This document shows positions 44,147 to 52,202 of a DNA stretch of 64,000 nt, piece by piece; within the stretch, counting starts at the first letter, position 1, and each line of letters starts with the position of its first letter. Position numbers and translations under genes: made by a program. Where the stretch lies: assembly GCF_008370685.1 (NCBI RefSeq), contig NZ_VTZU01000033.1, positions 1 to 64,000 on the forward strand, written 5' to 3'. This stretch comes from Aquimarina sp. RZ0. GTDB taxonomy: Bacteria > Bacteroidota > Bacteroidia > Flavobacteriales > Flavobacteriaceae. Under the pieces are notes generated by a model. The model was not told where the DNA came from. It made no database searches and saw only the letters and a program-made list of their open reading frames with translations.

Positions 44147-45556
44147 ATGAAACTTTTTAAATTAAATAGCTTAACAGCATTCGTTTTTGTTTTACTTTTT
44201 ATGATTAGTTGTAATACTGATGAGGTCATTACTTATGAAGAAATAGTGCCATTTTCACTAACAGTAGCAGGTCAAATAGAAGCTCCAACTTATTTTTATG
44301 ATAATGATGGCCCTCATGAGCATAATTTTTCTAACAGAAGAGAAGATGGCTTTACTGAGACCTATGAGTCCGGATCTAAAAATAGTTATGCGGGCGGGAG
44401 TGTTACCTTATCAAATTCTGGAGATTGGTATCTCAGTGATGCTTTGATCGGTACTTTGTCTAACGACAGAAAATTTGGTGATAAATCCGTTCGTATGAGA
44501 AAAACAGGGCACATGACGATGTCTTTTAATATGGATAATGGAGTCCAAAGTATTAGTATCAGGCATGCGAAGTATGGAAATGATGGTAATTCTAACTGGC
44601 GTTTAATGGCATCTTTTGATAATGGAGCAACTTGGTCATATATAGGATCCGCTGTTACTACAAGTTCTACAACATTAAATACAGTATCTTTTACGGTACA
44701 TGAAACAAGGAGTGTACGTTTCGGAATACAAAAAATATCAGGAGGATCTAACAGAATTAATATAGACAATGTAGAGGTCACTACAGGAAGTGGGAGTAGT
44801 ACGCCATCCAGAGACAGTAATCTTACATTTGGCAATCCATCAAATGCCGCATCTGGTGCAACAAATTTCTTTCTATCTAAACCAGATTTTATATTGTCGT
44901 ATAACAATAATAGAGGTACGGCAAATTGGGTAAGTTGGCACTTAAGTACTGCCTGGACAGGGAATGCATCAAGATGTAATTGTTTTAAGAGAGATACAGA
45001 GTTACCAAGTAACTTTTTTAGAGCTATATCGAGCGATTATACAGGTTCTGGTTTTGATAGAGGACATTTATGCCCGTCTGCTGATCGTACATTTTCTTCT
45101 TCTTCAAATGAAAATACATTCTATATGAGTAATATTGCTCCTCAGGCTCCTGATAATAATCAAAGAAGCTGGGCGAATTTTGAGAATTACCTGCGTTCAT
45201 TATTACTAGAAGGAAATGAGATTCATATCATAGCTGGAGTAACTGGCAGTGGAGGTACCGGTAGAAACGGTTTTGCATCAACCATCGATGGAGGTAATAT
45301 TACAGTACCAGATTCTTTTTGGAAAGTAGCACTTATATTATCCAATGGAACCAATGATATTAATAGAGTCACAACATCTACACGAGTTATTGCTATTAAT
45401 GTGCCTAATGACCAGGGGATTGGTAGTGATTGGACTCAATTCAGAACTTCTGTAAATTCTATAGAAAGTCTCACCGGGTATGATTTATTAGAAAACATAC
45501 CAGATTCTATAGAATCAGTGTTAGAATCAAGAATTGATAATGGTTCGTCTAATTAG
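44147..45556 (+). CDS. Secreted DNA/RNA non-specific endonuclease (lipoprotein)
   Basis: 469 residues. The signal ends LFMISC, a lipoprotein box. Residues ~70-225 are a beta-sandwich carbohydrate- or cell-surface-binding-like region (GSVTLSNSGDWYLSD to SNRINIDNVEVT). Residues ~235-465 are a NUC1-type beta-beta-alpha-metal nuclease: the DRGH motif is at residues 304-307 with the downstream metal ligand in SNIAPQAPDNNQRSWANFE. It would digest extracellular nucleic acid for phosphate or to clear biofilm. It carries no T9SS tail. A strong bidirectional hairpin lies after the stop. Confidence 0.92.
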   Translation: MKLFKLNSLTAFVFVLLFMISCNTDEVITYEEIVPFSLTVAGQIEAPTYFYDNDGPHEHNFSNRREDGFTETYESGSKNSYAGGSVTLSNSGDWYLSDALIGTLSNDRKFGDKSVRMRKTGHMTMSFNMDNGVQSISIRHAKYGNDGNSNWRLMASFDNGATWSYIGSAVTTSSTTLNTVSFTVHETRSVRFGIQKISGGSNRINIDNVEVTTGSGSSTPSRDSNLTFGNPSNAASGATNFFLSKPDFILSYNNNRGTANWVSWHLSTAWTGNASRCNCFKRDTELPSNFFRAISSDYTGSGFDRGHLCPSADRTFSSSSNENTFYMSNIAPQAPDNNQRSWANFENYLRSLLLEGNEIHIIAGVTGSGGTGRNGFASTIDGGNITVPDSFWKVALILSNGTNDINRVTTSTRVIAINVPNDQGIGSDWTQFRTSVNSIESLTGYDLLENIPDSIESVLESRIDNGSSN

Positions 45557-45688
45557 AAATTTAGATGTTTTCTGCATATGAATATCCAGAAGAATAGGGA
45601 GGTTATAATAGCTATACCACGTATCTCTAAGTATTTTCAAAGTAGAATAAGGTAATGATTTTACCACTATTAGTAGTTGATCAAATCA

Positions 45689-45720
45689 AAAAAGGTTGCC
45701 CAAAACGGAGCAACCTTTTA
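45689..45720. terminator. Bidirectional terminator between convergent genes
   Basis: AAAAGGTTGC (45690-45699), loop CCAAAACGGA, GCAACCTTTT (45710-45719). It serves the nuclease gene on the plus strand and the propeller T9SS gene (stop at 45747) on the minus strand. Confidence 0.88.
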
Positions 45721-45746
45721 CAATAATTATAACAAGTATTTTTTAT

Positions 45747-48353
45747 TTACTTTTTGATAAACCTTTTAGTAACAGCCAATCCTTCTGATACAAAACGTAC
45801 AAAATAAATACCTGAAGCAAATTCTGATACATCAATTGAAAGAGAATGCATTTTAGAATCAATTCTTTTTACAATTTCTCCTTTTGATGAAAACATAGTA
45901 ATTTCATCAAAATTACTATCAGCAATATCAATATTTAACTGAGAGTATGTAGGATTAGGATATATTTTTATTTTATCATTTGAAGCCTGCGTAAATATTT
46001 TCAAGGTTTCTGCAGGTGTCTCAATAGCAGGCTCAGGAGTCACAGAACGCGCTACGTTATCACCAGATATAGTAACCGCATCAAAATAGATTCTATCTGC
46101 ATTACTACTTGCGTCACAACGAAAACGGATGTTATTGCTAGCATTAAAGTCATATGTAGCAGCATTCAATACAATAGTATCTGTAAAGAAAACTCCATTA
46201 CTGAAATCTGTGCCACTTATATACTGTCCTATAACTTCGTAAGAAGAACCATTAAAAAATTCTACAAAGAAATCTTCTCCAGGCTCCATACTATTAGCAA
46301 ATGTATGAAACTCGATTGAAACCTCTGTATTATTGGTTAGGTTAAGGGTTGGAGATATCGCATTAGAAGAAGAAGAATTATCTCTAAGTCTAACAGAAAA
46401 ACGACCTTCAAAAGAACGGTTAGGATTTTCTATTCGTCTACAATCACTACCACCATCTATCCAGCCGTCTAATCCAGTTTCAAAGAAATAGGCTGCAATA
46501 ACACCAGGAGTACCTGTGCTATCTAATGTAGTGAATGTTGTAGTAACACTTCCAGAAACATTCCCAGCAGCATCTTCTGCATTTATGCTAGCAGTGTATG
46601 AAGTTAAGGCAGCAAGTCCTGTTACATCAAATGTTGTTGATGTTGATGTACCTACGACAGCTCCATCTATAGAAATATTATAACGAGCAACGCCGATATT
46701 ATCTGTAGAGGCAGTCCAATTAAGAGTTGCGCTATTAGAAGTAATATCACTTGCAGCAACATTTGAAGGATCTGTAGGAGCCTGTGTGTCTATAGGTCCA
46801 GCCTGAATCTGGAATCTTCCTACAACACCTTTTCTACCATTATTGACATATTCATTAATAAACCAAAATGTAGAATCATCAGATGGATCTACATCAATTT
46901 TGCTATAATCTCCATATCTCAAACCTGGGATGTTACCCGTTCCATTAGCAATAAGCTCTTCTATACCAGTCATTGTTCCTAATGGGTCTGTACTAAGTCT
47001 TCCCGTGTAATATGAACTCACTCTCACTGTAGATGGAGTAGTTGGCCCTGACATAGATGTATATCCCATACCAATATTTCCTTGAGCATCCATAGCCATA
47101 CTAGCATGCCAAGCGTGTCTTCCATCGGGTGCAGTATAAGTTCCTTCCTGATACAAAGACCAAGGTTGATTATCATCAGTTTGACGAAATTCTACCCAAC
47201 GAATTCCTGCTAATTCTCCAGATCCTGCGTCAGTATCTACTACAAAATTGAAAATAGCTGAATTATGAGTTGCAAATTTTCTAAACTGCGCTTGATTCAT
47301 TATAGTAGCTTGTAGTGCATCAATTGCAATACCACCATTAGGTTGCGTTAGGTTAGAGAAACTTCCACCATCAAAAACACTGATAAAAGGAGTTGTATTA
47401 ATTTCTACCGGACTAGATACCACTGAATTTCCTGGGGTATTCCAATCTACATTAGCTGTCCAAACTTTAATATGATCTACAGATACTCCATTCCAGGCAT
47501 CATCTTGTAGATAAACAATAGTAGCACCTCCTGGAGCAGGCAAATTATCATCCGTAACATTTAGAGCCTGCGGACTGAAAAAGCCACTAGTTACAATTCC
47601 AGGTAGATTAAAACCGATAATCTGGGCATTAGGATCTCCTGCCAACATAGCATCTCTTTCTAGTACCCATAACTTATTTGTTCCTCCTGTATTCTCTGTA
47701 ATGTAATATCCATCACTCCAAACGGATAATTTTTGATAATCACGAATTCCTGAAATGTTATATACAAACCATCCAGAAGTTAATGGATCTGGACCATCAG
47801 AAATCGCTACCTGAGCTCCTGAACCAAGAAATGAAAGTACCCATCTGTCGGCTGCATTGTCATAAGAAGCTGTAAGGTCACAACATCCACCAGAAGGAAA
47901 AATTGCTGGATTAGGAGAAGTTTGACCTAAGAGTTGATTACCAGATTTATCATAAATTGCAAATCCAGTATTAAAAACCACCATTACGTGATTAGGACCA
48001 ACAGCCATAGAAGGGTCTGTAGGCTGAGAACCAGATGTGTAAGCGTCAAAAACGAGATCAGCCGCTTTTAGAGGCATACTTTGCTCTTTTTTATGTCTGT
48101 TTCTAATAAAAAAGTCATCTTCTGTTTGTGGGTCTTTTCCAGATATAATTTGATTTCCCAAAGATCTTTTATCTTTTGCTTCTCTAAAAGAATTATCTGA
48201 AGGAACAAGATCATCCGGTCTTGATTTTAACGAAGAGACATACTCTACAGAAGAAACCTTACCCTGGAAGGAAGCTTTGGTCTCAGTTTTTTGTGCCTGA
48301 CTCATAAAAGGAGCCATAAATAATGACGATAATAATAAATGTTTTAATTTCAT
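45747..48353 (-). CDS. T9SS surface protein with propeller-like, FnIII and CBM-like domains
   Basis: 868 residues with a signal peptide (KHLLLSSLFMAPFMSQAQ). Residues ~95-520 have repeated blades of a propeller-like domain without a named activity (TDPSMAVGPNHVMVVFNTG, DDSTFWFINEYVNNG). A fibronectin type III domain follows (APTDPSNVAASDITSNSATL), then a beta-sandwich region (GVIAAYFFETGLDGWIDGG to RIYFDAVTISG) like those of MAM/CBM families, then a T9SS sorting tail (IYPNPTYSQLNIDI). The function is unknown; its parts suggest binding to extracellular material. It ends at the bidirectional terminator. Confidence 0.85.
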   Translation of the reverse strand: MKLKHLLLSSLFMAPFMSQAQKTETKASFQGKVSSVEYVSSLKSRPDDLVPSDNSFREAKDKRSLGNQIISGKDPQTEDDFFIRNRHKKEQSMPLKAADLVFDAYTSGSQPTDPSMAVGPNHVMVVFNTGFAIYDKSGNQLLGQTSPNPAIFPSGGCCDLTASYDNAADRWVLSFLGSGAQVAISDGPDPLTSGWFVYNISGIRDYQKLSVWSDGYYITENTGGTNKLWVLERDAMLAGDPNAQIIGFNLPGIVTSGFFSPQALNVTDDNLPAPGGATIVYLQDDAWNGVSVDHIKVWTANVDWNTPGNSVVSSPVEINTTPFISVFDGGSFSNLTQPNGGIAIDALQATIMNQAQFRKFATHNSAIFNFVVDTDAGSGELAGIRWVEFRQTDDNQPWSLYQEGTYTAPDGRHAWHASMAMDAQGNIGMGYTSMSGPTTPSTVRVSSYYTGRLSTDPLGTMTGIEELIANGTGNIPGLRYGDYSKIDVDPSDDSTFWFINEYVNNGRKGVVGRFQIQAGPIDTQAPTDPSNVAASDITSNSATLNWTASTDNIGVARYNISIDGAVVGTSTSTTFDVTGLAALTSYTASINAEDAAGNVSGSVTTTFTTLDSTGTPGVIAAYFFETGLDGWIDGGSDCRRIENPNRSFEGRFSVRLRDNSSSSNAISPTLNLTNNTEVSIEFHTFANSMEPGEDFFVEFFNGSSYEVIGQYISGTDFSNGVFFTDTIVLNAATYDFNASNNIRFRCDASSNADRIYFDAVTISGDNVARSVTPEPAIETPAETLKIFTQASNDKIKIYPNPTYSQLNIDIADSNFDEITMFSSKGEIVKRIDSKMHSLSIDVSEFASGIYFVRFVSEGLAVTKRFIKK

Positions 48354-48994
48354 TTGGTTAGTTTTTAAGAAATTTGTTGGTGTTAAAATTAGGGAAATTG
48401 TATCAAAAATAAATGTTAAAAAGAGGGAAATTACACTACTTAAAAATGTCGTGAATTGCGCTTTCGTATTTAAGGAAAAACCTTTTTTTAGAGGAGTTTA
48501 AACCATTGCTTAGAAAATTAATTTTTTGATATTATTATTAATAAGTGTGGTTGTAACGGGTTTATTTATTGATTTATTAATAGAATTACCTGTAAATTGA
48601 TGATTCAGTAAATATAGGTATTGAGTACCTGTATTTATAGTGTTGAAATGGGAAAATTTAGTTGATAAAATCTTTGCTTAAAAATATAATATTTAGTTTT
48701 TTAATAGAATAAATAAACAGCTATTCATTATAATGTACTTTTTTTGATTAAATAGAGTTGTTAGTTTTTTATTTTTATTTTTTTTTAATCAAAATAGTAT
48801 GTTTGGGATAGCATTATATATAAGAATTAGTTCTTATCTTGAAGTATCAATATCAACGAAAAAGAGTAAAATTTGAATGAGTAATTCTAAATCACCATGG
48901 TATTGATTGCTTTGTATGGAATTTTATATAAAAAAATAACTGTTATCGATGTAAGTTTTTATGTATTAAAAGACTTAGGTTATAAACTAAATTT
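48354..48994. other. Intergenic region upstream of a small protein gene
   Basis: About 640 bp of strongly AT-rich DNA. It holds the promoter of the propeller T9SS gene, a short hairpin AGGTA-TTGAG-TACCT near 48618-48632, and a 50-bp repeat at 48855-48904 that recurs inverted at 51744-51794. No gene is seen. Confidence 0.55.
48855..48904 (+). repeat. 50-bp dispersed repeat, copy 1
   Basis: AACGAAAAAGAGTAAAATTT, then GAATGAGTAATTCTAAATCA, then GGTATT. It matches the reverse complement of 51744-51794 with a few differences. It is probably the surviving end of a larger worn repeat. Confidence 0.7.
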
Positions 48995-49138
48995 ATGATT
49001 GGAGCATTGTTTGATTATTTGACGGGTAGAGGAGGAATATTGATTTTAGGATTATTTGTTGTCATTGTAGTTTTGTATAATAAAATCAGAGATAGATACT
49101 ATTTCAAGAGGTCATCATCAGGAAAAGGAAAAAAATAA
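48995..49138 (+). CDS. Small single-pass membrane protein (47 residues)
   Basis: A 47-residue frame starting MIGALFDYLTGRGG, then a hydrophobic helix (ILILGLFVVIVVLYNKI, residues ~15-31) and a basic tail (RDRYYFKRSSSGKGKK). Hydrophobic core plus positive tail fits a cytoplasmic-side anchored microprotein. Codon use is ordinary and the frame is complete. I do not recognise a family, and expression is not shown. It sits alone between the propeller T9SS gene and dnaX. Confidence 0.5.
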   Translation: MIGALFDYLTGRGGILILGLFVVIVVLYNKIRDRYYFKRSSSGKGKK

Positions 49139-49226
49139 AAGAGGAGAGTTTGCAATATGACTTTATCTGGGAGGGGTGATTTTATATTCAAATAAAGCGA
49201 GTGTAGATGTATTGAGGCTTTTTTAA

Positions 49227-49952
49227 TCAAATATCTAAATCAAAAGAAGATCTAAGTTTATCAATAAGCGGATTTTTTTCTCTTAATTTATTGTATTTGT
49301 CTTGTGGAGTAAAAGCATATTTTTTAGAAGCTTCTTCATTAACGGTAATGTGTAAGGTGATAGAATAATTATCAAGTTTTTTATATAAAAATTGTAGTAA
49401 TCCTGATTGGGCACTTTGCAAGTCTATCTTCATAGATTCATTAGGAAGTTCAAGGCATATTTCGAATCCTTTTAGCGTTGGAGTATTCATAGCAAACATA
49501 GAGCCTATAATACGTTCCCCTTTTTTATCTTGCATTTTTCCATAATCAGCCCATGCATTTTGCATTTCTTCTTCAGTAAATGATGATGTTGGTAAATTAG
49601 AGGGATCAATTACTTTTTCTACTTTACTTTCTTCGTGTTCTTTTTTCCTTTTTATACTATTTAGAGATAAACCAGAGGTTCTACGTTCTCTATTAGGTAA
49701 AATAGATTTTTTTTTACTATCCGTATCTGCGGGTGGATTACTTTTTGTAAGATGTTCTGAACTATTATTTTGTGCGGTGAGTTCTTTGGTCTCAGTATTG
49801 ACACTATGTATCTCATGCTTTTCTTGAGGTACACTAGTTTCATTATTTTTAGCAACTACTGTTTTTTTCTCTTTTTTTAGCTCAGAAGCTATATCAATTG
49901 GTTTTATTCCTTTTTTTTCGAAATAATCAGGTGGGATTATATAATGCTGCCC
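49227..49952 (-). CDS. dnaX: DnaX tau-specific extension, -1 frame (part of dnaX)
   Basis: 241 codons with no start codon of their own, open in the -1 frame from the end of the A10 tract (49953-49962) to the stop at 49227-49229. The linker is charged (IIPPDYFEKKGIKPIDIASE, then KKEKKTVV), typical of tau domain IV. The C-terminal ~115 residues (MQNAWADYGKMQDKKGERII to KLRSSFDLDI) form the conserved tau C-terminal domain of Flavobacteria, which contacts the polymerase. The length without a stop shows that this region is under selection and is translated. Joined to residue 358 of the upstream frame it gives a tau of 599 residues. Confidence 0.85.
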   Translation of the reverse strand, partial: GQHYIIPPDYFEKKGIKPIDIASELKKEKKTVVAKNNETSVPQEKHEIHSVNTETKELTAQNNSSEHLTKSNPPADTDSKKKSILPNRERRTSGLSLNSIKRKKEHEESKVEKVIDPSNLPTSSFTEEEMQNAWADYGKMQDKKGERIIGSMFAMNTPTLKGFEICLELPNESMKIDLQSAQSGLLQFLYKKLDNYSITLHITVNEEASKKYAFTPQDKYNKLREKNPLIDKLRSSFDLDI

Positions 49953-51025
49953 TTTTTTTTTTCTCCATCTTCAGTAAGTATGGAGGCAAGTTGCATTAGA
50001 CATAATTCTACTAGCAATCGCTGATTTCTGCTGGCTTTGTATTTTAGGTCACAATCATTCGCTAATTCTATTCCTTTCACTAAAAATTGATATGCTGATT
50101 TTTGTGATTGCTCTAAATATTTGGATTTTGTTTGCTCTCCAACTTCCAGCAAATTAATAGTCGCAGAATTTTTACAAACTAATAAATCTCTAAAATGTGA
50201 TGCTAATCCAGAAATAAAATGATGTCCATCAAATCCCTGAGCCAGAATATCATTAAATTCCAGTAATAATTGAGCGATATTATTCTCAATTATAAGATCC
50301 GTACTTTTAAAATAGGTTTCATAATCTAAAACATTAAGATTTTCGGTAACCGCCTGCCTTGTTAGATTTTTACCGCTAAAACTAACAACTCTATCAAATA
50401 TTGACAATGCATCCCGCATAGCACCATCTGCTTTTTGAGCTATGATTTGTAATGCATCTTCATCTGCTATAATATCTTCACTTTTTGCTACTTCCATGAG
50501 ATGCTTTTTAGCATCGGTAACAGTAATTCTTTTAAAATCGAATATTTGACAACGAGATAATATCGTAGGAATAATTTTATGTTTCTCGGTTGTCGCTAGA
50601 ATAAAAATTGCGTGTTTTGGTGGTTCTTCTAACGTTTTTAAAAAAGCATTAAAAGCTGCCTGAGAGAGCATATGTACCTCATCTATAATATATACTTTGT
50701 ATTTACCTACCTGAGGAGGAATACGAACCTGATCAATTAAATTACGGATATCATCTACTGAGTTATTTGATGCAGCATCTAATTCGAATATATTAAAAGC
50801 AAAATCTTCGTCAGGATTGTCGTTACCTTCCTGATTAATAGTTTTTGCAAGAATTCTTGCACACGATGTTTTACCAACTCCTCTGGGACCTGTAAATAAT
50901 AGCGCCTGAGCAAGATGGTCGTTTTCTATGGCATTCAATAATGTATTGGTAATGGCCTGTTGCCCCACAACGTCCTTAAAGGTTTGAGGTCTGTATTTAC
51001 GCGCAGATACTATAAAATGCTCCAT
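49937..51025 (-). CDS. dnaX: DNA polymerase III subunit gamma (short DnaX product)
   Basis: The frame-0 product is 362 residues: the AAA+ clamp-loader subunit that opens the sliding clamp. Walker A is GPRGVGKT (residues 46-53), Walker B VYIIDEVHMLS, SRC is in ILSRCQIF, and domain III ends at RLLVELCLMQLASIL. The zinc-binding cysteines found in E. coli DnaX between Walker A and DAAS are absent, replaced by an acidic stretch (NPDEDFAFNIFELDAASNN). The frame meets A AAA AAG in a run of ten A and stops four codons later (GSII). A -1 shift there makes full-length tau. An assembly indel in the homopolymer is the main alternative. Confidence 0.93.
   Translation of the reverse strand: MEHFIVSARKYRPQTFKDVVGQQAITNTLLNAIENDHLAQALLFTGPRGVGKTSCARILAKTINQEGNDNPDEDFAFNIFELDAASNNSVDDIRNLIDQVRIPPQVGKYKVYIIDEVHMLSQAAFNAFLKTLEEPPKHAIFILATTEKHKIIPTILSRCQIFDFKRITVTDAKKHLMEVAKSEDIIADEDALQIIAQKADGAMRDALSIFDRVVSFSGKNLTRQAVTENLNVLDYETYFKSTDLIIENNIAQLLLEFNDILAQGFDGHHFISGLASHFRDLLVCKNSATINLLEVGEQTKSKYLEQSQKSAYQFLVKGIELANDCDLKYKASRNQRLLVELCLMQLASILTEDGEKKKGSII
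49953..49962 (-). promoter_or_regulatory. dnaX slippery A10 tract (frameshift or transcriptional slippage site)
   Basis: On the minus strand the sequence is GGAGAAAAAAAAAAGGGC. In frame 0 it reads GAA AAA AAA AAG GGC and so contains the heptamer A AAA AAG, the same as the E. coli dnaX frameshift site. Frame 0 stops four codons later; the -1 frame continues for 241 codons. I see no strong stem-loop directly downstream. Confidence 0.65.
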
Positions 51026-51030
51026 CGGTA

Positions 51031-51038
51031 CAAAGTTA
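51031..51038 (-). promoter_or_regulatory. -7 promoter box of dnaX
   Basis: CAAAGTTA reads TAACTTTG on the minus strand, a full match to TAnnTTTG, only 5 bp from the start codon, so the transcript would be almost leaderless. Confidence 0.5.
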
Positions 51039-51140
51039 AAAATAGAATGGAAATATAGAATTATAGGGTTTAAATTTTATTGCGAGTTATTAACAGGTAA
51101 AAATAGTTCTGTTTTTTTAACCTAGATTTTCTAATTGTCA

Positions 51141-51148
51141 TATTTTTG
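51141..51148 (+). promoter_or_regulatory. -7 promoter box of rnpB
   Basis: TATTTTTG, a full match to TAnnTTTG, ending 4 bp before the first paired base of the RNase P RNA. Confidence 0.6.
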
Positions 51149-51151
51149 CGG

Positions 51152-51461
51152 CAAGCAGATCACCTTATCGCTGTCTTGATCTATATCAGGAGAGAGGAAA
51201 GTCCGGACACCATAGCTCAGTATAGCGGGTAATGCCCGTCCATTGCAAAATGAGGACAAGTGCAACAGAAAGTATGTACAGGTAAGGCTGTAGTGAAACC
51301 AGGTAAACTCTATACGGTGCAACGTCATGTATACTAACTTTTGAGGGTTGAGCGCCCAACGTTAGAGGGTAGACGGTTTGATTTTGATAGTAATGTCAAA
51401 ACTAGATAAATGATAAGGATCCACTTTTATGGTTACAGAATCCGGCTTATGATCTGCTTTT
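51152..51461 (+). ncRNA. rnpB: RNase P RNA (bacterial class A)
   Basis: The RNA component of RNase P, which matures tRNA 5' ends. Conserved blocks are present in order: GAGGAAAGTCCGGACACC (51191-51208), ACAGAAA, GTGAAACC, AGGGTAGACGGTTTGA and the 3' block ACAGAATCCGGCTTA. The terminal helix P1 is formed by AAGCAGATCA (51153-51162) and TGATCTGCTT (51450-51459), followed by a T run that acts as terminator. About 310 nt, normal for Bacteroidetes. It lies divergent from dnaX with its own promoter. Confidence 0.96.
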
Positions 51462-51533
51462 TTATATTATTTGTTTTTAGTGACCAAGCTTTCATCATGT
51501 ATTAAATTTGTTATAAATTACTAGTAGATTGTA

Positions 51534-51695
51534 TTTAGAGTATGTTTAAAAAGAATACAAATTGAAAATCAATAGTTTGAGGTTCTGAGTACACTTCAAA
51601 TGATGAGAATATCGAGATATTTTAATTATTTGAAGTAAGCTCACGGTTCTTAAAATATTTTTTTTCAGGAAGTAAGGTTTTTAAACAAGCTCTTA
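51534..51695 (-). repeat. 162-bp palindromic repeat, type III, copy 2
   Basis: The reverse complement matches 21187-21349 closely, with scattered differences in the centre; the ends TAAGAGCTTGTTTAAAAACC and ACATACTCTAAA are conserved. It folds into an imperfect hairpin. Confidence 0.82.
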
Positions 51696-51743
51696 TGATA
51701 AAATTTAAAAACAAAGTAAAATAGGTGACTGTACTGTATTTAT

Positions 51744-51794
51744 AATACCATTTCTGATTTAGAATTACCCATTCAAATTTCACTCTTTTTCGTT
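51744..51794 (-). repeat. 50-bp dispersed repeat, copy 2
   Basis: Reverse complement of 48855-48904 with a few mismatches; see that entry. Confidence 0.7.
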
Positions 51795-51928
51795 TATATT
51801 TCAAAATAAATAGAAGCCGTAATTCTGACTATGCTCCATTTTTCTTTTTGCTTAAACAAAAAAGTTATAGCACTTTATTCGAGTTCATTGAATAAATCCA
51901 AATCAGAATCGAATAACGGATAAGAATA

Positions 51929-52090
51929 ATACGATTTGTGATTAAAAAATTCGTATAAATTCATTGAATTATTTTTTCTTTATGCAAGGCAAAAAAATCA
52001 AGCATAGCTATAGCTACGGTTTATTTTTTAAACGAAGTAGAAAGGAAAAAGAAACGATGAATATGCGAAATTTTTAGTTATAAATCGTAT
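51929..52090 (+). repeat. 162-bp palindromic intergenic repeat, type I, copy C
   Basis: Same sequence and orientation as 3507-3668, identical by eye, again between convergent transcription units (rnpB and the protease gene). Confidence 0.93.
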
Positions 52091-52148
52091 AATACATTTT
52101 TGTAATCAGATTTTAAGAATAGAATGAAGAACATTTATAATTGAAAAA

Positions 52149-52179
52149 AAAGCCTTCAAAACTAAATTTTGAAGGCTTT
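52149..52179 (-). terminator. Terminator of the M12B-like protease gene
   Basis: AAAGCCTTCAAAA (52149-52161) and TTTTGAAGGCTTT (52167-52179) pair over 13 bp, 24 bp after the stop; the minus-strand side is followed by a T run. Confidence 0.88.
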
Positions 52180-52202
52180 ATATAACGTATTTGACTAATT
52201 AC

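Larger units (their letters stand above)
51462..52202. other. Repeat-rich convergent region
   Basis: Between rnpB and the M12B-like protease gene. It contains a type III palindrome (51534-51695), a 50-bp repeat (51744-51794), a type I palindrome (51929-52090) and a terminator (52149-52179). No gene is seen. Confidence 0.8.

Noticed and set aside
44386-44907. 173-residue minus-strand ORF inside the nuclease gene
   Set aside because: A long shadow with no start context; the plus strand carries a complete lipoprotein nuclease.
49661-49855. 64-residue minus-strand ORF in the dnaX region
   Set aside because: It lies in the frame of the gamma stop and overlaps the tau linker, which is coherent in the -1 frame; a shadow.
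51131-51328. 65-residue minus-strand ORF over the RNase P RNA
   Set aside because: The conserved RNase P blocks and P1 helix on the plus strand explain the sequence fully.
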